64,000 bases of DNA from Polaromonas sp. (GTDB lineage Bacteria > Pseudomonadota > Gammaproteobacteria > Burkholderiales > Burkholderiaceae_C). The stretch covers positions 1 through 64,000 of the forward strand of contig NZ_JAQSDN010000049.1 of the NCBI RefSeq assembly GCF_029945925.1, in the 5' to 3' direction. Below, in pieces: positions 50,970 through 59,530 of the stretch (the stretch's first letter is position 1; every line of letters begins with the position of its first letter). Position numbers and translations under genes: made by a program. The notes beneath the pieces were generated by a model that was given only the letters and a program-made list of their open reading frames with translations, did not search any database and had not been told where the DNA came from.

Positions 50970-53960
50970 TCAGGCGAGCACCTTGATCGGGATCACGGTG
51001 CGGCCGCTGGTGGCGGCCTCGGGCCGGGTTTCAGCGGCGGTCCGGATGATGCGTTTGATCTCGGGCACGCAGGAGCCGCAGTTGGTGCCGCATTTGAGTT
51101 TGTCCTGCAGCACCCGCAGCCGTTCGTCGTCGCTGGCCAGATACCCGGCGCCGCCGGCCGCGTGGGTGATGTCCGTCAGGCAGGCACCGATCTCGGCATC
51201 GGTGACGCTGAAACAGGTGCACACCGGTTTGCCGCGCGACAGCAGGGCCACCGGGGCCTTGGCGCCCGGCAGCAGCAGCAGGCGGCCGAAACTTTGCGCC
51301 GGCAGTTCGTCCAGCAGCAGGGTTTTGATCCAGGCCTGCGCGCTGACATCGCCTGCCAGCACGAAGCCGGCCAGTTCGGCCTGATCGCCATGACGCACCA
51401 GCCGTGCGGTGCGGTGCTGGCCTTTCTTCCTGTCCACGTAACGCAGGGCGTCAGTGCCATCCAGACCCAGAATGGACTCGATTTTTTCCAGCATGCCTTG
51501 CGGAGGCGCCTCAAAACCGGCAGCGCGGAACAACACGCCGGTGCGCTGCCGGCCTGCGTCGCCCAGCGGCACCTCGTTGGCAAAAGGCACACAGCTGCTA
51601 AACGCAAAGGCGGCCATCAAGGGCTTGAGTTGCTCGCGCGCCGCAAGGGCTTGACCCTCGGGCAGCCAGGCCATGGCCAGCAGCGACCAGGGCAGCTCGG
51701 CCTTGAGGATCTTGACGGCCGCGTGTTTGAGCTCGGGTTGTTTCGAGCTCGGGCAATAGGCCGATGTGGTCAGCGCGTTCACGCCTGCGAGCCGCTCGCC
51801 GGTACTCGACAGGCCGCTGAGGTATTCGCTGCCCCAGTGCATCGCCATGAAGGCCTGGCTGACGGCGACTTCGGGCGAGGCCTGCAGCGGCACCACGATG
51901 GAGCCGCGTTTGGAGGTGACGTGCACCAGGTCACCGTCCTTCAGGAGGCGCCGGGCCATGTCCTGCGCATTCATCTGGAGGGACGGTTCGGCGACGTGGC
52001 CAAACAGCCGGCCCAGCGTGCCGGTGCGGCTCATGCCGTGCCACTGGTCGCGCAGGCGGCCGGTGGTCAGCGAGAAGGGGTAACGCGATTCGCGCGGCTC
52101 GGCCACCGGCTTGTAAACCGTGTTGACGAAACGCGCCTTGCCGTCGTCGGTCGGGAAAATGCCGTCTTCGTAGAGCCGAACCTTGCCGGTGGTTACACCT
52201 TCTGGTAGTGGCCACTGCTGCGGCGCGGCTTCGAGCATCGCGTAACTCATGCCGGTGATGTCAAGGTCGCGCCCGCGCGTGGATTCACGGTGTTCGTTCC
52301 AGATGGCTTCCACCGCCGCCACCGCGTCGTGCAGGGAGTAGGGGAAGAGGCTTGGGTACCGGGAGCCCTCACCCCTGCCCTCTCCCGGAGGGAGAGGGAG
52401 TGAGTCCCTGGAGGTAGCGGTTCTTTCTCCTCCTGTCCCCTCTCCCCTTGGGAGAGGGCCAGGGTGAGGGCTCCCCGCCCCCAGCAACACCTCCAGCCGC
52501 TGCGCAAAGGCCACCGCAATCGACCAGTCGTGGCGCGTTTCGCCGGGCGCGGCCACCGCCGGCCGCACCCGGCTGATGCGGCGTTCGCTGTTGGTGACGG
52601 TTCCGGTTTTTTCGCCCCAGGTGGTGGCCGGCAGCAGCAGGTCGGCGTAGTCGCAGGTCGAGGTTGTGGCAAAGGCTTCCTGCACGATGACCAGCTCCGC
52701 ACGCTGCAGCGCGCGCCGCACGGTGGCCTGGTCGGGCATGGACTGGGCCGGGTTGGTGCAGACTATCCACAGCGCCTTGATCTCGCCGTCGGCGGCGGCC
52801 TGAAACATTTCGACGGCGGTTTTTCCGGGCTTGTCGGGGACCGAGGGGACGCCCCACAAGGCGGCCACTTCGGCGAGGTGCTGCGGGTTGGCCAGGTCGC
52901 GATGCGCACTCAGCAGGTTCGCGAGACCACCGACCTCGCGCCCGCCCATGGCGTTCGGCTGGCCGGTCAGCGAAAACGGCCCGGCGCCGGGTTTGCCGAT
53001 CTGCGCGGTGGCCAGATGCAGGTTGATCAGCGCCGCATTCTTGGCGGTGCCGCTGCTCGACTGGTTCAGGCCCTGGCAATACAGGCTCAGGGTCGCGGCG
53101 GAAGTGGCAAACAGTTTCGCGGCGGTGAACAAGTCCTCCTTGCTGATGCCGCAGGTCTGCGACACCAGATCGGGCGTGTAGTCGCGCACCGTGGTTTTCA
53201 GCGCGTCAAAACCGTTGGTGTGTTTCGCGATCCAGGCCGGTTGGGTCCAGCCTTCCCACAGCATGCCGTTGAACAACGAGACATCGGTGCCGGGCTGGAT
53301 GGGCAGGTAGAGGTCGGCGATGCCCGCGGTGTCGGTGCGGCGCGGGTCGGAGACGATGATTTTCATGGCCGGGTTGGCGGCTTTGGCATCCTCGATGCGG
53401 CGGAACAGGATGGGATGTGCGTAAGCCGTGTTGCTGCCGACGATGAAGATGCACTGCGCATGGTTGACGTCGTCGTAGCAGCTGGGCGGCGCGTCGGCGC
53501 CCAGGGTTTGCTTGTAGCCGGCCACCGCGCTGCTCATGCACAGGCGGGAGTTGGTGTCCACGTTGTTGGTGCCGATCAGGCCCTTGGCGAGTTTGTTGAA
53601 GACGTAGTAATCCTCGGTCAGCAGCTGTCCGGAGACGTAGAAACCGACCGCGTCCGGCCCGTGCTCGCGGATGATGCGCGCGAAACCGTCACTGGCCACA
53701 TCGAGCGCGTTGTCCCAGCTGATGCGCTGCGGCGCGGCACCGCGCTGCGCGCGTTGCATCGGATGCAGCAGCCGGGTCTGCCGCGTGACGATGCTCGACG
53801 CGGTCAGGTGCAGGGTGGAGCCCTTGGTGCACAGCCGCCCAAAATTGGCCGGATGCTCCGGGTCGCCGCGCACACCCGTGATCTCGTCGCCCTGCGACTC
53901 GATGATCACGCCGCAGCCCACACCGCAGTAGGGGCAAGTGGAGCGCGTTTCGCGCATCAT
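50970..53960 (-). CDS. nasA: Assimilatory nitrate reductase catalytic subunit with BFD domain
   Basis: This 996-residue molybdoenzyme reduces nitrate to nitrite in the cytoplasm. The N-terminal [4Fe-4S] site is CPYCGVGCGV with a later Cys in RLCTKG. The bis-MGD domains follow (SRLCMSSAVAGYKQTLGADA, ATTWGEKTGTVTNSERRISR). The C-terminal BFD-like [2Fe-2S] domain has VCTCFSVTDAEIG and KCGTNCGSCVPEIKR. AGGAG sets the start at 53960. A 115-bp palindromic repeat (52361-52475) is inserted in frame after residue about 495 and adds about 40 residues including SPHPGPLPRGEG and SLPLPPGEGRGEG. Confidence 0.95.
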   Translation of the reverse strand: MMRETRSTCPYCGVGCGVIIESQGDEITGVRGDPEHPANFGRLCTKGSTLHLTASSIVTRQTRLLHPMQRAQRGAAPQRISWDNALDVASDGFARIIREHGPDAVGFYVSGQLLTEDYYVFNKLAKGLIGTNNVDTNSRLCMSSAVAGYKQTLGADAPPSCYDDVNHAQCIFIVGSNTAYAHPILFRRIEDAKAANPAMKIIVSDPRRTDTAGIADLYLPIQPGTDVSLFNGMLWEGWTQPAWIAKHTNGFDALKTTVRDYTPDLVSQTCGISKEDLFTAAKLFATSAATLSLYCQGLNQSSSGTAKNAALINLHLATAQIGKPGAGPFSLTGQPNAMGGREVGGLANLLSAHRDLANPQHLAEVAALWGVPSVPDKPGKTAVEMFQAAADGEIKALWIVCTNPAQSMPDQATVRRALQRAELVIVQEAFATTSTCDYADLLLPATTWGEKTGTVTNSERRISRVRPAVAAPGETRHDWSIAVAFAQRLEVLLGAGSPHPGPLPRGEGTGGERTATSRDSLPLPPGEGRGEGSRYPSLFPYSLHDAVAAVEAIWNEHRESTRGRDLDITGMSYAMLEAAPQQWPLPEGVTTGKVRLYEDGIFPTDDGKARFVNTVYKPVAEPRESRYPFSLTTGRLRDQWHGMSRTGTLGRLFGHVAEPSLQMNAQDMARRLLKDGDLVHVTSKRGSIVVPLQASPEVAVSQAFMAMHWGSEYLSGLSSTGERLAGVNALTTSAYCPSSKQPELKHAAVKILKAELPWSLLAMAWLPEGQALAAREQLKPLMAAFAFSSCVPFANEVPLGDAGRQRTGVLFRAAGFEAPPQGMLEKIESILGLDGTDALRYVDRKKGQHRTARLVRHGDQAELAGFVLAGDVSAQAWIKTLLLDELPAQSFGRLLLLPGAKAPVALLSRGKPVCTCFSVTDAEIGACLTDITHAAGGAGYLASDDERLRVLQDKLKCGTNCGSCVPEIKRIIRTAAETRPEAATSGRTVIPIKVLA
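52361..52475. repeat. Palindromic repeat inserted inside nasA
   Basis: Arms GGGAGCCCTCACCC (52361-52374) and GGGTGAGGGCTCCC (52462-52475) are perfect inverted copies, with inner CTCTCCC/GGGAGAG units. The same family occurs at 54055-54150. The insertion keeps the reading frame open. Confidence 0.9.
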
Positions 53961-54054
53961 GAATTGCTCCTGCTGCGGTGTTTCATGGTTATCGCAAAGC
54001 GATCCGCGGCTCCAGCCGCGAGATCGCAGAAGGGGCAAGTGGATCTGGTTTCCT

Positions 54055-54150
54055 TGACCCCCTCTCCCCCTGGGAGAGGGCAGGGGTGAGGGCTCCCCGT
54101 TTTGGCCAGAGTCACGTCGCTGCCCTCACCCTAACCCTCTCCCGGCGGAA
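54055..54150. repeat. Palindromic repeat between nasA and nirD
   Basis: CCCTCTCCCCCTGGGAGAGG, then GGGGTGAGGGCTCCCC, and CCCTCACCCTAACCCTCTCC near the end. It reaches into the 3' end of nirD and supplies its last residues and stop codon. Confidence 0.85.
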
Positions 54151-54526
54151 GAGGGGACAAGCGGTTTGGTCCAGCGACCGGCGGCGCCAGGTCCAGGGCG
54201 AGCGTGGCCAGCTCGACCGGGTCCAGCAGCACCTGGCCGGCTTCGACCTTGCAGGCAAATTTCGGTGTGCAGCCTTCATCGGCGCCCTGGGCGCAGCCGT
54301 CGGCCAGGCCGATGGTCCAGTTGTGCAGCGGGCAGGCCACACGGGTGCCGAACACGATGCCCTGGCTCAAGGGGCCACCCTTGTGCGGGCAGCGGTCCAG
54401 CAATGCAAACACCTGGTCCTGGCCGTTGCGGAAAATCGCCACATCCACACCGCGTGGCCTGGCCACCCGGCGCGCGCCCAGCACGGGGATGTCCTCGACC
54501 CGGCAAATCACGGTCCATTCGTTCAT
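54131..54526 (-). CDS. nirD: Nitrite reductase small subunit, Rieske type
   Basis: This 131-residue subunit pairs with NirB. The Rieske ligands are intact: CPHKGG and CPLHNW (Cys-x-His, Cys-x2-His). The ATG at 54526 is preferred because AGGAGG stands 7 bases before it; the ATG at 54532 would be only 1 base away. The C-terminal NRLSPLPPGEG comes from the adjacent palindromic repeat and is not part of the family fold. Confidence 0.93.
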   Translation of the reverse strand: MNEWTVICRVEDIPVLGARRVARPRGVDVAIFRNGQDQVFALLDRCPHKGGPLSQGIVFGTRVACPLHNWTIGLADGCAQGADEGCTPKFACKVEAGQVLLDPVELATLALDLAPPVAGPNRLSPLPPGEG

Positions 54527-54528
54527 CT

Positions 54529-56976
54529 TCATGCCTCCTGCCCCACGGCTTCCAGTTTGGTGAACTGCCGCGCATCGACGGACGCCTTGTCGAGCTCGAA
54601 CCAGGGATCGGGTTCACCGTCGAGCGCGAACTGCAATTGGTCCCAGAGCTTCTTGCGGCCCTCGTGGTCCTCGAGGATTTTTTTCTTCACGTAGTCCAGG
54701 CCGACGCGGTTCACGTAGTGCACCGTGCGCTCCAGATACCAGCCTTCCTGCCGGTACAGCTCGCAGAAGGCGCCGGTGTATTCGAGCACCTCGGCGGCGG
54801 TCTTGAGCTTGGTGAAAAAATGCGCGACTTCGGTCTTGATGCCGCCGTTGCCGGCGATGTACATCTCCCAGCCCGAGTCGACGGCGATGATGCCGACGTC
54901 CTTGATGCCGGATTCGGCGCAGTTGCGCGGGCAACCTGACACCGCGAACTTGACCTTGTGCGGCGCGTACATGCGCCACATCGCGCGCTCCAGGTCCTTG
55001 CCCATCTGTGTGCTGTCCTGCGTGCCCATGCGGCACCACTCGCTGCCGACGCAGGTTTTCACCGTGCGCAGCGCCTTGGCATAGGCATGGCCGGAGGGCA
55101 TGCCGATGTCCTTCCAGACGTTCTGCAGGTCTTCCTTTTTTACGCCCAGCAGGTCGATGCGCTGGCCGCCGGTGACCTTGACCGTCGGGATCTTGTACTT
55201 GTCCACCGCATCGGCGATGCGGCGCAGCTCGCTGGCTGTGGTTTCGCCGCCCCACATGCGCGGGATCACGCTGTAGGTGCCGTCTTTCTGGATGTTGGCA
55301 TGGCTGCGCTCGTTGATGTAGCGGCTTTGCGGATCGTCTTTGGCTTCCTTGGGCCAGATGCTGATCAGGTAGTAGTTGACGGCCGGGCGGCAGCTCGCGC
55401 AGCCGTTCGGTGTGCGCCATTCCATGAATTTGAAGGTATCGGCGATGGTCATCAGCTTGTTGTTGCGGATGGCATCGCGCACCGCCTGATGGCCGTGGTC
55501 GGTGCAGCCGCACATGGCCTTGAGCTTGGGCGTGGCCGAGTAGTCGCCGCCCGCGGTGGCCATCAGGATCTGCTCGACCAGACCGGTGCAGGAGCCGCAG
55601 GAGGCGCTGGCCTTGGTGTGTTTGCGCACCTCGTCGAGCGTGAACAGGCCTTTTTCCTTGATGGCCTTGCAGATGGTGCCCTTGGTCACGCCGTTGCAGC
55701 CGCAGACCTCGGCCTCCATGGGCATGGCCGCCGCCTTGTTGTGGCCTTCATGGCCGGCGTCGCCGATGTTGGACTCGCCGAACATCAGTTTGTCGCGGAT
55801 GTCGCCGACGCTGCGGCCGTCGCGCAGCAACTTGAAGTAATACGAGCCGTCCACGGTGTCGCCGTAGAGGCAGGCGCCAATGAGCTTGTCGTCCCGGATG
55901 ACCAGCTTTTTGTAGACTCCGCCGAAGGGGTCGCTCATGACGATTTCTTCGGTGCCTTCGCCGCCCATGAACTCGCCGGCCGAGAACAGGTCGATGCCGG
56001 TCACTTTCAGTTTGGTCGATGTCAGCGAGCCGGTGTAGCGGCCAATGCCGAACTGCGCCAGGTGGTTGGCTGCGACCTTGGCCTGCTCGAACAGCGGTGC
56101 CACCAGGCCATAGGCGATGCCGCGGTGGGCAGCGCATTCGCCCACGCTGTAGATGCGCGCGTCGGTCACCGTCTGCATGGTGTCGTTGACGACGATGCCC
56201 TTGTTGCAGTGCAGGCGCATTTTTTCGGCGAGTTCGGTGTTCGGGCGTATGCCGACCGCCATGACCACGAGGTCAGTGGCCACTTCTGTGCCGTCCTTGA
56301 ATTTGATGGTGATGACCCGTCCGTCCGGACCACCCACCAGCTCTTGGGTCTGCGCACCCATCAGGAACTTCAGGCCGCGGTCTTCCAGTGACTTCTGCAG
56401 CAGCTTGCCGGCCACGCTGTCGAGCTGGCGCTCCATGAGGGTGGGCATCACATGCACCACGCTGACGTCCATGCCGCGCAGCATCAGGCCGTTGGCGGCC
56501 TCCAGGCCGAGCAGGCCGCCGCCGATCACCACAGCCTTTTTGTACTTGACCGATGCATCGATCATGGCGTTGGTATCGGCGATGTCGCGGTAGGCAATCA
56601 CGCCCTTCAGGTCCTTGCCGGGCACGGGCAGGATGAAAGGGTTGGAGCCGGTGCACATCAGCAGGCGGTCGTAGCCTTCCTCGGTCCCGTCTTCGGCGCG
56701 CACCACGCGCCGGATGCGGTCGACCTCCATGACTTTCTTGCCGGCGTGCAGGGTGATGTGCTTGTCCTTGTACCAGTCCCAGCTGTTGAGCACGATCTCG
56801 TCGAGGGTCTGCTCACCGGCCAGCACGGGGGAAAGCAGGATGCGGTTGTAGTTGGGATGCGGCTCGGCGCCGAACACCGTGATGTCATACAGCTCGGGCG
56901 CAACCTTGAGCAGTTCCTCGATGGTACGGACGCCCGCCATGCCGTTGCCGACCATGACCAGTTTTGATTTTTTCAT
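54529..56976 (-). CDS. nirB: NADH-dependent nitrite reductase large subunit
   Basis: This 815-residue enzyme reduces nitrite to ammonium. Order of domains: FAD/NADH module (MVGNGMAGVRTIEELL; VVIGGGLLGLEAANGL), BFD-like [2Fe-2S] domain (CGCNGVTKGTICKAI with KASASCGSCTGLVEQI), then the sulfite/nitrite-reductase halves with the siroheme/[4Fe-4S] ligands CVGSEWC (about 642) and GCPRNC (about 682). It is the first gene of the nirB-nirD-nasA-ybiB-cobA operon, behind a sigma-54 promoter and an ANTAR-type leader. Confidence 0.97.
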   Translation of the reverse strand: MKKSKLVMVGNGMAGVRTIEELLKVAPELYDITVFGAEPHPNYNRILLSPVLAGEQTLDEIVLNSWDWYKDKHITLHAGKKVMEVDRIRRVVRAEDGTEEGYDRLLMCTGSNPFILPVPGKDLKGVIAYRDIADTNAMIDASVKYKKAVVIGGGLLGLEAANGLMLRGMDVSVVHVMPTLMERQLDSVAGKLLQKSLEDRGLKFLMGAQTQELVGGPDGRVITIKFKDGTEVATDLVVMAVGIRPNTELAEKMRLHCNKGIVVNDTMQTVTDARIYSVGECAAHRGIAYGLVAPLFEQAKVAANHLAQFGIGRYTGSLTSTKLKVTGIDLFSAGEFMGGEGTEEIVMSDPFGGVYKKLVIRDDKLIGACLYGDTVDGSYYFKLLRDGRSVGDIRDKLMFGESNIGDAGHEGHNKAAAMPMEAEVCGCNGVTKGTICKAIKEKGLFTLDEVRKHTKASASCGSCTGLVEQILMATAGGDYSATPKLKAMCGCTDHGHQAVRDAIRNNKLMTIADTFKFMEWRTPNGCASCRPAVNYYLISIWPKEAKDDPQSRYINERSHANIQKDGTYSVIPRMWGGETTASELRRIADAVDKYKIPTVKVTGGQRIDLLGVKKEDLQNVWKDIGMPSGHAYAKALRTVKTCVGSEWCRMGTQDSTQMGKDLERAMWRMYAPHKVKFAVSGCPRNCAESGIKDVGIIAVDSGWEMYIAGNGGIKTEVAHFFTKLKTAAEVLEYTGAFCELYRQEGWYLERTVHYVNRVGLDYVKKKILEDHEGRKKLWDQLQFALDGEPDPWFELDKASVDARQFTKLEAVGQEA

Positions 56977-57114
56977 CGTGCCACTCCAATGGGGGCCGGT
57001 GCCGTAGGCGCAAGCGCCAAAGCCGTGCCGGCTTGCGAAAAATGGGGGGTGAAGACCATGATGTTCTCTCCTGCAGAACAGGGACCCGGCTGTGGCCGGT
57101 ATGAGGGACACCAA

Positions 57115-57178
57115 TACGCACGTCGTTATGCGCAGAACCCGCAATGTGCTGGTTGCGGGTGGGCGCGTCGTTGCGCCC
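57115..57178 (-). promoter_or_regulatory. Dual-hexaloop ANTAR target in the nirB leader
   Basis: On the minus strand GGGCGC-AACGAC-GCGCCC (57178-57161) is a perfect 6-bp hairpin with a six-base loop. 26 bases on, TGCGCAT-AACGAC-GTGCGTA (57134-57115) forms a second hairpin with the same loop and two G-U pairs. A at loop position 1 and G at 4 are the known ANTAR-binding signature. A third stem (57137-57160) lies between them. A short CCGGC/GCCGG stem follows; no strong U run is seen, so the terminator is less clear than in the nrtA leader. Confidence 0.7.
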
Positions 57179-57190
57179 GTGAAGGTCTAC

Positions 57191-57205
57191 GCAAAAGTTG
57201 TGCCA
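57191..57205 (-). promoter_or_regulatory. Sigma-54 promoter of the nirB operon
   Basis: TGGCACAACTTTTGC on the minus strand matches TGGCAC-N5-TTGC with the GG and GC dinucleotides 12 bases apart. The predicted start near 57179 lies at the foot of the first ANTAR hairpin. Upstream, GCACC-N5-CGGGC at 57338-57352 is a partial NtrC-like site at about -166. Confidence 0.75.
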
Positions 57206-57423
57206 TGAGGCGTCATGGGTGGCGCGCCTCAAGGCGTGGCCGTGGCGCGCACGGGAAGGCCGGCCTTTTCTACCCGTGCACTGCACTCAGCCCGATGCAG
57301 CGCTGGTTGCCGCATGGGTCCGGGTGGTTCGCCGTCTGCACCAAAGGCGGGCATGCGCAGGGCTTGTCATGGTGCAGGGTGTGCCCCCGTCTCGGGAGGC
57401 TGGCTGGAAAGAGGCCTTGACGC
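57206..57423 (-). other. Upstream activating region of the nirB operon
   Basis: About 220 bases with no gene. It holds several TGCAC and GGTGC half sites (57280-57380) that could bind NtrC, none as good as the dyad upstream of nrtA. Confidence 0.4.
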
Positions 57424-58539
57424 TTAAAGCCCGACGCCCAGCACCTCGGTGCCATCCACGGCACCGCTGCGGCCCGGCAGGGAAAAGCGCTTGCGCCGCC
57501 CTGTCTTCACGGCGCCGGCGACCTCGCGCAGCAAGGTGGCGCTCGCCGCAATCTTCCAGCCGGCCGAGGTGGCCTGCTTCTGCAGCTGCAGAGTGGTGCT
57601 GACGCTTTCGCCGACCGGCAGAACCTGGGCGTTGCCCCACAACGGGTCCTCCAGTTTGGCCAGCGTCACCGGGCCGCTGTTCAGGCCCACACAGATTTCA
57701 AAACGCGGCAGCGAGCGCCCGGAAAAATGGCTGAGCAAAAAGCCCTGCACCCGCTGGGCGGCGTCGATCAGGCCCAAGGCCGCCCGGGTGGCACGCAGGC
57801 CGTGGTTGACGGTCTCGGTGTCCGTGCTGTCCACGAACACGGCCAGCAGGCCTTCGCCGACAAACTGCATGTGGAAGACGCCGAAAAGATAGAGGGTATC
57901 GCCCGCATTCTTGTAAAACTCGCGCACGACCTCGCTGAGTTCCGTGCTGGAGAGTTTTTCAGCCAGCGCCGGGAAGTTGACCACGTCGACAAAGAGAACG
58001 CTGGCGCTGGAAAACCTGCGGTCCGCGACCAGCGTTTCCGCCGAGGGCCATTTGTCGGCGAGTTCGGCCAGCATTCTTTTTTCATAGAGGCTGCCCAGCT
58101 TCTTTTCCTGTTCCCTCAGGGCCTGCCCGATTGCTGCGCCGACCGCCTGCTCCTGGACGGACTGGCGCATCAGCTGCTTGTTGAGCTGGGTGGCGGTTGC
58201 TGCCAGCAGTTCCTCGAAAACCAGGGGTTTGGTCAGGTAGTCGTCCGCGCCGCTGGTCATGCCGGTGCGGACGTGGGCGCGTTCCTGCAGCGAGGTCAGC
58301 AGGATGACGGGTGTGGCCTGGATGGCGGGGTCGTTGCGCAGCGCCTGCAACATGGCAAAACCGTCCATCACGGGCATGTTGACATCGCTGACCACCAGGT
58401 CGGGTGCGTTGCCCCGCACCAGCGCCAGCCCGGCGGCGCCGTTGTCCGCCTCCACAACCTCATAACCCTCAAAGCGCAAGGCAGCCGCGATCAGGGTGCG
58501 GATCGCCTCATCGTCATCAATGACCACAATCAGGGCCAT
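57424..58539 (-). CDS. Receiver-class III nucleotide cyclase regulator
   Basis: The protein has 371 residues. A receiver domain (1-120; VVIDDDEAIR, acceptor Asp in VVSDVNMPVMDG, Lys in YLTKPL) and a helical linker (ALREQEKKLGSLYEKRMLAE) lead to a class III adenylate/guanylate cyclase-like domain. The first metal Asp is present (VLFVDVVNF), but the second metal position reads FVGEGLLAVF, with Glu where Asp is usual; GLNSGPVTLAKL follows. Activity is therefore uncertain. It lies between the nitrate transporter genes and nirB on the same strand, so a link to nitrate signalling is likely. The start at 58539 is chosen from AAAGAG. Confidence 0.85.
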   Translation of the reverse strand: MALIVVIDDDEAIRTLIAAALRFEGYEVVEADNGAAGLALVRGNAPDLVVSDVNMPVMDGFAMLQALRNDPAIQATPVILLTSLQERAHVRTGMTSGADDYLTKPLVFEELLAATATQLNKQLMRQSVQEQAVGAAIGQALREQEKKLGSLYEKRMLAELADKWPSAETLVADRRFSSASVLFVDVVNFPALAEKLSSTELSEVVREFYKNAGDTLYLFGVFHMQFVGEGLLAVFVDSTDTETVNHGLRATRAALGLIDAAQRVQGFLLSHFSGRSLPRFEICVGLNSGPVTLAKLEDPLWGNAQVLPVGESVSTTLQLQKQATSAGWKIAASATLLREVAGAVKTGRRKRFSLPGRSGAVDGTEVLGVGL

Positions 58540-58691
58540 CTCTTTATTCCATGAAAACAAGCGTCATGGCCGGAAGCTTACCAGCGCGGTTGGCATGCCG
58601 GCGACAGGCCCCACGTTCGCCAGGCCGGCCTGTCCCCGTTCGGCCTGCTGCGGTGTCAGTCACACCGGGTGGTGCGCCCTGCGTCTGCCGG

Positions 58692-59501
58692 TCAGGCGGC
58701 TTTTTCGACGTGGCCCTGGCGCGTGTAGAGGAAATCGATCACCGCCTTGCGGTAATGCAGGTACTCGGAGCTTTCGGCCAGCGCCACCCGGTCGCGCGGG
58801 CGGGGCAGGGCCACGCTCAGCACTTCGCCGATGGTGGCCGAGGGGCCGTTGGTCATCATCACGATGCGGTCGGACAGCAGCACGGCTTCGTCCACGTCGT
58901 GCGTCACCATCACCACCGTGCTCTGGGTGTTGGCAACGATCTGCAACAGCTCATCCTGCAGTTTGGCACGTGTCAGGGCGTCGAGGGCGCCAAACGGTTC
59001 GTCCAGCAGCAACACCTTGGGCTCCATGCACAGTGCGCGGGCAATGCCGACGCGCTGCTTCATGCCACCCGAGATTTCGCCGGGGCGTTTTTGCGCCGCA
59101 GCGGTGAGACCGACCATGGCCAGCGCCGCGTCGGTGCGGGCCTTGAGTTGCGCCTTGTTCTCTTTGGCTGCAAACACCCGCTCCACCGCAAGGTAGACAT
59201 TTTCAAAACAGGTGAGCCAGGGCAGCAGAGAGTGGTTCTGGAACACCACCGCGCGCTCGGGGCCCGGACCGGAGATTTCGCGGTTGGCGCACAGCAGCGT
59301 GCCTTGCGTTGGCGTGGTCAGGCCGGCAATCAGGTTGAGCAGCGTGGACTTGCCGCAGCCCGAGTGGCCGATCAGCGCCACAAACTCGCCCTTGGCGACC
59401 GTCAGGTTGATGTTCTGCAATGCGCAGAACGGGCCTTTTTTGGTCTTGAAGGTCTGCTCGACGCCCTGGATCTCGATGTATTTGGTGGTCAATGAACTCA
59501 T
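58692..59501 (-). CDS. nrtD: Nitrate ABC transporter ATP-binding protein
   Basis: This 269-residue ABC ATPase has Walker A GHSGCGKST (45-53), signature ISGGMKQR, Walker B VLLLDEPFGALD and THDVDEAVLLSDR. It belongs to the NrtC/NrtD nitrate subgroup but lacks the extra C-terminal sensor domain of NrtC. It follows nrtB by 29 bases. Confidence 0.93.
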   Translation of the reverse strand: MSSLTTKYIEIQGVEQTFKTKKGPFCALQNINLTVAKGEFVALIGHSGCGKSTLLNLIAGLTTPTQGTLLCANREISGPGPERAVVFQNHSLLPWLTCFENVYLAVERVFAAKENKAQLKARTDAALAMVGLTAAAQKRPGEISGGMKQRVGIARALCMEPKVLLLDEPFGALDALTRAKLQDELLQIVANTQSTVVMVTHDVDEAVLLSDRIVMMTNGPSATIGEVLSVALPRPRDRVALAESSEYLHYRKAVIDFLYTRQGHVEKAA

Positions 59502-59530
59502 GATGCGTCCTTGGTTGGCAGGCCGGAGGC

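Noticed and set aside
52361..54150. CRISPR array
   Set aside because: Repeats are palindromic elements with irregular spacing and only two copies. No cas gene is present.
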